From contig NZ_JANLGI010000024.1 in NCBI RefSeq assembly GCF_024655635.1, positions 1 through 50,822 of the forward strand: 50,822 nucleotides of DNA, read 5' to 3'. Every line of letters begins with the position of its first letter. Position 1 is the stretch's first letter. Origin of the DNA: Allobosea sp. 47.2.35 (lineage in GTDB: Bacteria > Pseudomonadota > Alphaproteobacteria > Rhizobiales > Beijerinckiaceae). The translations under genes were made by a program, and so were the position numbers. A model generated the notes under the pieces. That model saw nothing but the letters and a program-made list of their open reading frames with translations. It did not search any database and had not been told where the DNA came from. Positions 31,431 through 38,567 of this stretch are shown here, piece after piece.

Positions 31431-32383
31431 GCGCGGCCTGGCTCGGACGGCGGCTTTTCCTGACCCTGGCGATGGCATGGGTCGTCGCGACGATCGTGTT
31501 CCTGGCGCTGCACATGGTGCCCGGAGACCCGGCCGAATTGCTGCTTTCGACCTCCGGTGCGATGCCCGATCCGGCGACAGTGCAGGAATTGCGCGAGAAG
31601 CTCGGGCTCGACCAGCCACTCATGGTCCAGTACGGCCGGTTCCTGGCCGGGCTGGTTCGCGGCGATCTCGGCACCTCGCTGGTCGACGATTATCCGGTCA
31701 TCCAGGAAATCGCGCTCCGGCTGCCGCGCACGCTGGAACTGATTCTGGCGGGAACGCTGATCGCGGTGGCGATTGGCGTGCCTGCCGGCGTCTATGCCGC
31801 TGTTCATCGCGGCGGCACCTTCGACCGTGTCGCCTCCTGGATTACCGCGCTCCTGCTCGCAGTGCCGGTCTTCGTCGTCGGCACGCTCCTTGTGCTGCTG
31901 CTGGCGCAGACACTTCGGGTGATGCCGGCGGGCGGTTTCGTCCCCTTCGCACAGGACCCGGGCCAGCATCTCAAGCTCCTGACCCTGCCGGCCATCGCCA
32001 TCGCCAAGGGGCTGGCCGCCGTGCTGTTCCGGATGACCCGGGCCGCGACGCTCGATGCGCTTGCCCATGACTATGTCCGCACCGCCCGCGCCAAGGGGTT
32101 GTCGCCGCGGCGGACCCTCGTGGTCCATGTGCTGCGCAACGCACTGAATCCGGTTGTCACCGTGCTGGGTCTCCAGATGGGGACCTTGCTCGGCGGCACT
32201 GTGCTGGTCGAATACGTCTTCAACTGGCCCGGCCTGTCGACGCCGCTGCTGCGCGCGGTCGAGGGGCGCGACTATCCGATGGTGGTCGGCATCATCCTGA
32301 CGATCTCCGTGCTGTTCCTGCTCATCAACCTCCTCGTCGAACTGCTGCATGCGGCGATCGATCCAAGGGTGCAGCACGGATGA
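31427..32383 (+). CDS. Peptide-type ABC transporter permease (DppB-like)
   Basis: A 318-residue inner-membrane permease with about six hydrophobic segments, the DppB N-terminal Trp-Leu-Gly-Arg-Arg region and periplasmic Gly-Asp-Pro-Ala-Glu, and the EAA loop (Tyr-Val-Arg-Thr-Ala-Arg-Ala-Lys-Gly-Leu) that contacts an ATPase. Both ends overlap the neighbours by 4 bases. No DppD/DppF ATPase is present in the operon. Confidence 0.93.
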   Translation: MSAAWLGRRLFLTLAMAWVVATIVFLALHMVPGDPAELLLSTSGAMPDPATVQELREKLGLDQPLMVQYGRFLAGLVRGDLGTSLVDDYPVIQEIALRLPRTLELILAGTLIAVAIGVPAGVYAAVHRGGTFDRVASWITALLLAVPVFVVGTLLVLLLAQTLRVMPAGGFVPFAQDPGQHLKLLTLPAIAIAKGLAAVLFRMTRAATLDALAHDYVRTARAKGLSPRRTLVVHVLRNALNPVVTVLGLQMGTLLGGTVLVEYVFNWPGLSTPLLRAVEGRDYPMVVGIILTISVLFLLINLLVELLHAAIDPRVQHG

Positions 32384-33198
32384 AGCGGCGCGGCATCAAA
32401 CGGCTCATCCTGCCCGGCAGCATCGTCGCGGCGATCCTGCTCGTCGCGATCGCGGCGCCCTTGCTGCCGCTGCCCGATCCGATCCGGCAGGACGTGGCGC
32501 GGCGCCTGGCCGGGCCGATGGCCGGCTCCTGGCTCGGGCGCGACGAATTCGGCCGCGACGTGCTCTCGCGGCTGGTCTGGGGTGCGCGCACCAGCCTCTC
32601 CGTCGCTTTTGTCTCGGCTCTGTTCGCCGGTCTCGTCGGCATCACGCTCGGGCTGATCGGCGGCTGGGCGCGCAGCTGGGGCGCTTTCCTCACCGTGCGC
32701 AGCGTCGAGATCATCATGTGCTTCCCGCCGGTGCTGCTGGCGCTGCTGGTGGTGACCCTGCTCGGGCCGGGCGCCGGGACGCTGATCCTGGTGCTCTCGG
32801 TGCTCTACCTGCCGGGCTTCGCGCGGGTGGCCTATGCCGAGGTGCTGGCGGTGAAGGGGCGCGACTATGTCGAGGCGACGCGGGCGCTCGGCGCCACCCA
32901 GTCGCACCTGCTGTTCCGCACCGTGCTGCCGAACATCGCAGGGCCGCTGCTGGTTCAGTTCTCTCTCGCCGTTGCCGCTGCGGTTGTGATCGAGAGCGGC
33001 CTGTCCTTCCTGGGGCTCGGCGTGGTGCCGCCGGCGCCGTCCTGGGGGCTGATGATCCGCGGCGCGCGCTCCACGATGGAGCAGGCGCCTTTGCTGCTGC
33101 TCTGGCCCTGCGCCGTGCTGACCCTGACCATCCTCGCGATGAACCTGCTCTGCGATGCTTTGCGCGACGTTCTCGACCCGCGCACCAGCGAACGCTGA
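32380..33198 (+). CDS. Peptide-type ABC transporter permease (DppC-like)
   Basis: A 272-residue permease with the DppC marks: Leu-Gly-Arg-Asp-Glu-Phe-Gly-Arg-Asp near residue 50 and an EAA loop (Tyr-Val-Glu-Ala-Thr-Arg-Ala-Leu-Gly-Ala). About five to six membrane segments. It pairs with the DppB-like protein. After this gene the operon moves on to a creatininase-family gene with no ATPase subunit. Confidence 0.93.
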   Translation: MKRRGIKRLILPGSIVAAILLVAIAAPLLPLPDPIRQDVARRLAGPMAGSWLGRDEFGRDVLSRLVWGARTSLSVAFVSALFAGLVGITLGLIGGWARSWGAFLTVRSVEIIMCFPPVLLALLVVTLLGPGAGTLILVLSVLYLPGFARVAYAEVLAVKGRDYVEATRALGATQSHLLFRTVLPNIAGPLLVQFSLAVAAAVVIESGLSFLGLGVVPPAPSWGLMIRGARSTMEQAPLLLLWPCAVLTLTILAMNLLCDALRDVLDPRTSER

Positions 33199-33248
33199 AG
33201 ACCTAAGCCTATCCCAAGGCAAGCTGATTTCGAAGGAAGGACCACGCC

Positions 33249-34073
33249 ATGGCTACCAAGACCGATCCCCTCGTCCATATGGGCACCATCACGGGCGGGG
33301 AGGCGCGCGAGCTGCTGAAGTCCAACCCCGTCATCCTGCTGCCGATGGGCAGCCATGAGGACCAGGGCCCGCATGCGCCGATGGGTGACTATCTGCTGGC
33401 CGAGAAGATCGCCGAGCTTGCCGCTTTGCAGGCGAGCAAGGCTGGCACGCGCACGCTGGTCGCGCCGGTGCTGCCCTATGGCGGGGCCGACTGGTTCGGC
33501 CCGATGATCGGCGGCATCGCCATCTCGCAGGGCACGCTGACCGCCGTCATCGCCGAGATGGTCGACTCGCTGCATCGCAACGGTCTGACCCGGATCATCG
33601 TCATCAACGGCCATGGCGGCAATGTCGGCCCGATCTCCGAGGTCGCGCGCGAACTCTATCAGCGCGAGCGCATCGTACTGCCGAGCCTTTATCTCTGGCG
33701 CATCGCCTATGGCATGCTGCCGGGCATCGTCGGCGCCGAGAAATCGGCGAAGGTCTCCGGCCATGGTGCCGATCCGCTGACCAGCCTCGGCCTGCACCTC
33801 TTCCCCGAGCTGATCCGCAAGGACTTCATCCCGGCCGGCAAGCCGATGAAGCGCGATCCGGTCCTCGACCTGCCCTTCACGGGCTTGGGCACCGCGAGCT
33901 TCGATGGCGCCGAAGTGGGCATGCCCAACGAATATGACGAGGTCTATCATGACGGCGTCGGCAAGGGCGATCCGACGCTCTGCTCGGCCGAGACCGGCGT
34001 GCAGCTGGCCGAGAAGCTGACCGATGTCTGCGCCCGCTTCATCGCCCATTTCGCGTCGAAGGTCCCGGCCTGA
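33249..34073 (+). CDS. Creatininase-family amidohydrolase-like protein
   Basis: A 274-residue creatininase-family protein. The metal region reads Met-Gly-Ser-His-Glu37-Asp-Gln39-Gly-Pro-His42-Ala-Pro-Met-Gly-Asp47; most family members have Glu-x-His-Gly-x-His, so the middle His ligand appears replaced by Gln39. The second motif, Asn-Gly-His-Gly-Gly-Asn, is intact. The family includes creatininase, amide hydrolases and peptide-maturation proteins such as MftE. AAGGAAGGA precedes the ATG by about 8 bases. It sits between two importers, so it likely cleaves an amide or lactam in the imported substrate, if it is still an enzyme. Confidence 0.88.
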   Translation: MATKTDPLVHMGTITGGEARELLKSNPVILLPMGSHEDQGPHAPMGDYLLAEKIAELAALQASKAGTRTLVAPVLPYGGADWFGPMIGGIAISQGTLTAVIAEMVDSLHRNGLTRIIVINGHGGNVGPISEVARELYQRERIVLPSLYLWRIAYGMLPGIVGAEKSAKVSGHGADPLTSLGLHLFPELIRKDFIPAGKPMKRDPVLDLPFTGLGTASFDGAEVGMPNEYDEVYHDGVGKGDPTLCSAETGVQLAEKLTDVCARFIAHFASKVPA

Positions 34074-34126
34074 GCCGGCAGCTCGCCAACCAGCCGCCCG
34101 AGGCGGCGCCACAGCAGGAGATTGTC

Positions 34127-35182
34127 ATGCTCACCCGCCGCCTCGTCCTCCGGTCCGGCCTCGCGACCATCGCGATGCCGGCCGTCCTGCGGGCCCAGAC
34201 GCTCTCGGGGCAGATCACGCTGATGTCCTATGCGGGCATCTTCCAGGACAATTACACCAAGGCGGTGATCGAGCCGTTCCAGCAGGCGCATCCCGGCGTG
34301 AAGGTGAACTACGTGCCCGGCGGCACCTCGGCCCAGATGGTCGGCAGTGTCCGGGCTCAGAAGGCCGATCCGCAGACCGATGTGGCGATCATGGACGTCA
34401 CCACCTCCAGCATCGGCAATCTCGAGGGGCTGTTCGAGAAGCTCAGCCCCTCCGAGTTCCCGGTGTTGAACGAGCTCCTGCCGGAAGCGCGCGCGGCCGG
34501 TGGCGAATTCGGCCCGGCGGTAACCTTCGATCATCTCGTCCTCGTCCAGGACGCGGCACTCAATCCCCAGCTCGCCAAGCTCGCCGATCTCTGGCGGCCG
34601 GACCTCAAGGGCCAGATCGCGCTCTCGGCGCCGCCGAACATTCAGGGTCTCGCACTGACCGCCATGACCGAGAAGATGGAAGGCGGCGACTATCGCAAGT
34701 CGATCGATGCCGCGATGAAGCGGCTGAAGGAGCTCGCGCCGAGCGTGAACACCTTCGACCCCAACCCGGATGGCTATTCGCTGATCCTGAACGGCGTGGC
34801 CAAGGTCGCGACCGGCTGGAATGCCCGCGCCCAACTCTATTCCGACCAGACCGGCGGCAAGATCAAGGCGTTGCTGCCCCCAGAAGGCTCGGTCTTCCAG
34901 ATCAACACCATCAACCTGACGGCCGGTTCGAAGAACCGGGCTGCGGCCGCCGCCTTCGTCGCACATGCGCTGTCGCAGGGCGCGCAGAAGGCCTTCACCG
35001 AGCGGATGTTCTACGCGCCGACCAATGCCAAGGCCGATATCGACGCCAAGGCGCTGGCGCGCACCGCCGCCTCGCCGGAGAATCGCGCGCGGATGATCCC
35101 GGTCGACTGGAACGAGGTCCTGAAGGTGCGCGACCAGTGGAACAACCGCTGGCGCCGCGAGGTCATCTCGGCGGCACGTTGA
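34127..35182 (+). CDS. Spermidine/putrescine-type ABC transporter binding protein
   Basis: A 351-residue PotD-like family-1 binding protein with a Tat-type signal (Thr-Arg-Arg-Leu-Val-Leu, cleavage after Leu-Arg-Ala near residue 24). The mature chain shows the Val-Asp/Tyr-Ala-Gly-Ile-Phe-Gln-Asp-Asn start and a Trp-Asn-Ala-Arg segment. It is followed by its ATPase and two permeases, so this importer is complete. The ligand need not be a polyamine; PotD-like proteins in alphaproteobacterial catabolic operons carry many small charged compounds. Confidence 0.92.
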   Translation: MLTRRLVLRSGLATIAMPAVLRAQTLSGQITLMSYAGIFQDNYTKAVIEPFQQAHPGVKVNYVPGGTSAQMVGSVRAQKADPQTDVAIMDVTTSSIGNLEGLFEKLSPSEFPVLNELLPEARAAGGEFGPAVTFDHLVLVQDAALNPQLAKLADLWRPDLKGQIALSAPPNIQGLALTAMTEKMEGGDYRKSIDAAMKRLKELAPSVNTFDPNPDGYSLILNGVAKVATGWNARAQLYSDQTGGKIKALLPPEGSVFQINTINLTAGSKNRAAAAAFVAHALSQGAQKAFTERMFYAPTNAKADIDAKALARTAASPENRARMIPVDWNEVLKVRDQWNNRWRREVISAAR

Positions 35183-35192
35183 GCGGCAGGCG

Positions 35193-36242
35193 ATGAGCTA
35201 TCTCGAACTCGCCGGGCTGCAGAAGCGCTACGGCAACTCCGTTGCGGTCGACGACGTCTCCTTGTCGGTGGAGCAGGGCGAATCCGTCGCGCTGCTCGGC
35301 CCCTCCGGCTGCGGCAAGACCACGACCCTGCGCATGCTCGCCGGGCTGATCGAGCCTAACAAGGGCACGATGACGCTCGACGGCAGCGAGATCACCAGGC
35401 TGCCGGCCCATAAGCGCAACATGGGCTATGTCTTCCAGTCCTATGCGCTGTTCCCGCATCTCTCGGTCGGCCGCAACATCGCCTTCGGCCTTGAGGAGCG
35501 CGGCGTCTCCCGGGCCGAGATCGACAAGCGTGTTCAGGAGGGGCTGGCGCTGGTGCGGCTTTCCGGGCTTGCACAGCGGCGTCCGAAGGAATTATCCGGC
35601 GGCCAGCAGCAGCGCGTCGCGCTGGCCCGCGCGCTGGTGATCCAGCCCTCCGTGCTGCTCCTTGACGAATCCTTGTCCAATCTCGACGCCAAGCTGCGCG
35701 ACGCGATGCGCCACGAGATCCGTTCGATCCAGCGCTCGCTTGGGATCACCACGCTGTTCGTCACGCATGACCAGGTCGAGGCGCTGACGATGTGCGACCG
35801 GATCGCGGTGATGCATCGCGGCCGCATCGCTCAGATCGGCAATGCCGAGGATATCTACGACCGGCCCGCGACGCGCTTCGTGGCCGAGTTCGTCGGACGG
35901 GCGAACGTGCTGCCGCTGGCGCGCGACGCGCAGGGCCGCGCGACCGTCTGGGGACAGGCGGTGCCGGTCGAGGCGGCTGACAATGCCGATCTCTTCGTCC
36001 GGCCGCAGCGCATGCGGATCGTGCCGGTTTCCGAGCCGGCCGGCGGCGATGCGGCACGCCTGACCGGACGGGTCCTGCGCAGCGTCTTCGTCGGCGATCA
36101 TGTCGAGGTGCTGGTGGAAGGCACTGGGGGCCAACTCACGGTCGAGATGCCTTCGGGCTCGGCTGCGCCGGCCGAGGGCACCGAGGTCGCGGTGGTCTGG
36201 CCGCGGGCCGAGAGCCGCGTCTTCGCGCGCGAGGCAGCATGA
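35193..36242 (+). CDS. ABC transporter ATPase (PotA-like)
   Basis: A 349-residue ATPase: Walker A Gly-Pro-Ser-Gly-Cys-Gly-Lys-Thr-Thr, signature Leu-Ser-Gly-Gly-Gln-Gln-Gln-Arg, Walker B Leu-Leu-Leu-Asp-Glu with Ser160 where most PotA proteins have Pro (Asp-Glu-Ser-Leu-Ser-Asn-Leu-Asp), H-loop Val-Thr-His-Asp, and a C-terminal TOBE regulatory domain from about residue 240. It follows the binding-protein gene by 10 bases and overlaps the permease gene by 4. Confidence 0.95.
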   Translation: MSYLELAGLQKRYGNSVAVDDVSLSVEQGESVALLGPSGCGKTTTLRMLAGLIEPNKGTMTLDGSEITRLPAHKRNMGYVFQSYALFPHLSVGRNIAFGLEERGVSRAEIDKRVQEGLALVRLSGLAQRRPKELSGGQQQRVALARALVIQPSVLLLDESLSNLDAKLRDAMRHEIRSIQRSLGITTLFVTHDQVEALTMCDRIAVMHRGRIAQIGNAEDIYDRPATRFVAEFVGRANVLPLARDAQGRATVWGQAVPVEAADNADLFVRPQRMRIVPVSEPAGGDAARLTGRVLRSVFVGDHVEVLVEGTGGQLTVEMPSGSAAPAEGTEVAVVWPRAESRVFAREAA

Positions 36243-37081
36243 CCGCCTCGCATCGCCTGCCGCTGCTGCTGATTCCGGCGACGCTGTTCCTGCTCGCCAT
36301 CTATGTCTGGCCGTCGCTCGGGCTGTTCCGCAACGCCTTCAATGAGGTTGGGCCGACCGGCGCGATGGTCGAGGCCTGGTCGCTGGAGACCTGGCGCGCG
36401 ACATTCCACGACAGCTTCACCTTCGAACTGACGCTGAACTCGCTTTGGCTTTCGGCGGTGTCGACGCTGATCGCGCTGTGCCTGGCCTATCCGGTCTCGC
36501 TCTTCCTGTTCCGTACCGATTCACGCTTTCGGGGTCTGCTCGCGGTGGTCGCGATCATGCCCATGCTGGTCTCCGGCGTGGTGCGTGTCTTCGGCTGGCT
36601 CGCCATTCTCGGCGACCGCGGGCTGGTCAATACGACGCTGCAATCGCTCGGCCTGATCTCGACCCCCTTGAAGCTCGTCTTCAACTGGACCGGCGTCACC
36701 ATCGGCCTCGCCGAGAGCATCATGCCCTACATGATCCTGGCGCTGCTTGCCGGCTTCGGCCGGCTCGACCGCACGCTGGAGGAAGCGGCGCGCTCGCTTG
36801 GCGCCTCGCCGTTCCGGACTTTCCGGCGCGTCACGCTGCCGCTCAGCCTGCCGGCGATCGCGCTGGCGGCGGGCTTGGGCTTCGTGCTCTCGATGTCGGC
36901 CTATATCACGCCGAAGCTGCTCGGCGGCGGTCGCGTCTTCGTGCTGGCGACGGAAATCTTCGAACAGGCGACGACCAATACCAACTGGCCGGTCGCGGCG
37001 GTGCTGGCGATCTACACGCTCGTCCTGCTGCTTGCCCTGCTCGTGGTCTCCAACGTGGTGGCGCGGAGGCTGCAGCGATGA
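36239..37081 (+). CDS. ABC transporter permease (PotB-like)
   Basis: A 280-residue inner-membrane permease with six hydrophobic segments and an EAA loop (Leu-Glu-Glu-Ala-Ala-Arg-Ser-Leu-Gly-Ala). Its start overlaps the ATPase stop and its stop overlaps the next start (ATGA), so the four transporter genes are tightly coupled. Confidence 0.94.
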   Translation: MTASHRLPLLLIPATLFLLAIYVWPSLGLFRNAFNEVGPTGAMVEAWSLETWRATFHDSFTFELTLNSLWLSAVSTLIALCLAYPVSLFLFRTDSRFRGLLAVVAIMPMLVSGVVRVFGWLAILGDRGLVNTTLQSLGLISTPLKLVFNWTGVTIGLAESIMPYMILALLAGFGRLDRTLEEAARSLGASPFRTFRRVTLPLSLPAIALAAGLGFVLSMSAYITPKLLGGGRVFVLATEIFEQATTNTNWPVAAVLAIYTLVLLLALLVVSNVVARRLQR

Positions 37082-37866
37082 CCGGTGCGGGGCGCGTTCT
37101 CTCCAGCTTCGCGGCGCTGGTCTATATCCTGATCCTGGCGCCGATCGTCGTCGTCGTCATGCTCTCCTTCTCGGCGGATAATTTCATCCTGTTCCCGCCC
37201 TCCGGCTATTCGCTGCGCTGGTTCAGGCAGCTCGCCGGTAACGAATCGTTGCTGGCCGCGCTTTGGCTCAGCGTGCGGATCGCGGCGGTGGTGACGCTGC
37301 TGTCGCTGGCGGTCGGTGTGCCCGCTGCGCTCGCGCTGGCGAAGGGGCATTTTCCCGGCAAGGACGCGCTGACCGGCTTCTTCCTGGCGCCGCTCCTGCT
37401 GCCCACGCTGATAACCGGCCTCGCGCTGCTGCTGTTCTTCTCGCCGCTCCGGCTCACCGCGACGCTGCCCGGCCTCGTGCTCGGCCATATGACGGTGACC
37501 GTGCCCTTCGTGATCCGAATGATGACGACGGCGCTTGCCAACCTGCCCGACGATATCGAGGCCGCCGCCGCCACGCTTGGCGCCACGCCCTGGCGGGTGG
37601 TGCGGCGGGTGACGCTGCCGCTGGCCACGCCCGGCCTGATCGCCTGCGCCTGCCTGTCCTTCCTGCTCTCCTTCGACGAGACGGTGATCTCGCTGTTCAT
37701 CGCTGGTCCACGCGCCTCGACCCTGCCGGTCGAGATGGTGCGCTATGTCGAAGGGCGCACCGATCCGCTCATCGCGGCCCTGTCCGTGGTGCTCATCGTC
37801 GCGACGCTCGCCGTCGTTCTCGTGGTCGAACGCCTGGTCGGCGTCGCCCGTGCCGTAGGGAAGTAG
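37078..37866 (+). CDS. ABC transporter permease (PotC-like)
   Basis: A 262-residue permease: N-terminal membrane segment Tyr-Ile-Leu-Ile-Leu-Ala-Pro-Ile-Val-Val, Pro-Ser-Gly-Tyr-Ser-Leu-Arg-Trp-Phe (a PotC mark) and EAA loop Ile-Glu-Ala-Ala-Ala-Ala-Thr-Leu-Gly-Ala. The frame is open far upstream inside potB, but ATG 37078 is the coupled start. It completes the PotABCD-type importer, and is followed at 9 bases by the RraA-like gene. Confidence 0.94.
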   Translation: MTGAGRVLSSFAALVYILILAPIVVVVMLSFSADNFILFPPSGYSLRWFRQLAGNESLLAALWLSVRIAAVVTLLSLAVGVPAALALAKGHFPGKDALTGFFLAPLLLPTLITGLALLLFFSPLRLTATLPGLVLGHMTVTVPFVIRMMTTALANLPDDIEAAAATLGATPWRVVRRVTLPLATPGLIACACLSFLLSFDETVISLFIAGPRASTLPVEMVRYVEGRTDPLIAALSVVLIVATLAVVLVVERLVGVARAVGK

Positions 37867-37875
37867 GAGAGAGAA

Positions 37876-38556
37876 ATGCCCGATTATCGCATCGAAGCCA
37901 TGCCCGAGCAGCTGCCGGCGGCGCTGGTCGAGAAGCTGCAGAAGGTCGAGACCGCGACCATCGGGCATTCCCAGCATTGGGGCTTCATGGATCGCGGCAT
38001 CCAGCCGCTGCTGCGCGGCAAGCGCATCGCCGCCGCCGCCGTGACGCTGGCGATCCCCGGCCAGGATTCGACCCTGCTGCACCACACGCTCGGGCTGCTG
38101 CGTCCCGGCGATATCCTCGTCGTAGACCGGCTCGGTGACGACAAGCATGCCTGCTGGGGCGGCGGCGTCACGGTGGCGGCGAAGGCTGCCGGCGCGGTCG
38201 GCGGCATTGTCGACGGGCCCTGCACCGATCTTGCCGAGATCGAGGATTCCGATTTCCCGATGTGGTGCCGCGGCATGTCGCCGATCACCACCCGGCTCTA
38301 CAATCTCGGCGGCACGCTCAACCTGCCGATCTCCTGCGGCAATGTCCCGGTCAAGGCCGGCGACGTCATCCTCGCCGACGAATCCGGCGTGCTGGTGCTG
38401 CCTCGGGCCGAGGCCGAGGCGATCGCGGATGCCGCCATCGCCCGGCAGGAGCGCGGCGAGCGCAACCAAGGCAGGGTGAAGGCGGGTGAGAAGCTCGGCG
38501 ACATCTCCGGCGCGACCAAGATGGTGCTCGACGCCATCGCCGCGGCGAAAGGCTGA
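37876..38556 (+). CDS. RraA-like / HMG-aldolase-fold protein with altered active site
   Basis: A 226-residue protein of the RraA/HMG-CHA aldolase family, with the family's Gly-Asp-Ile-Leu-Val-Val-Asp and Gly-Gly-Ile-Val-Asp-Gly stretches and the late Gly-Asp-Val-Ile-Leu-Ala-Asp. Aldolases of this fold need an Arg-Asp pair in that central loop; here it is Thr117-Asp118 (Pro-Cys-Thr-Asp-Leu). The Arg that stabilises the enolate is therefore absent, so pyruvate aldolase activity is doubtful and a different lyase or decarboxylase role, or binding only, is more likely. GGAGAGAG lies about 5 bases before the ATG. It sits between the importer and the gamma-glutamyltransferase. Confidence 0.88.
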   Translation: MPDYRIEAMPEQLPAALVEKLQKVETATIGHSQHWGFMDRGIQPLLRGKRIAAAAVTLAIPGQDSTLLHHTLGLLRPGDILVVDRLGDDKHACWGGGVTVAAKAAGAVGGIVDGPCTDLAEIEDSDFPMWCRGMSPITTRLYNLGGTLNLPISCGNVPVKAGDVILADESGVLVLPRAEAEAIADAAIARQERGERNQGRVKAGEKLGDISGATKMVLDAIAAAKG

Positions 38557-38567
38557 CGAGGCCCGCC

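Noticed and set aside
29682..31619. 645-codon minus-strand open frame over the binding-protein gene
   Set aside because: Antisense shadow of the family-5 binding protein; no motif, no ribosome site, composition driven by GC bias.
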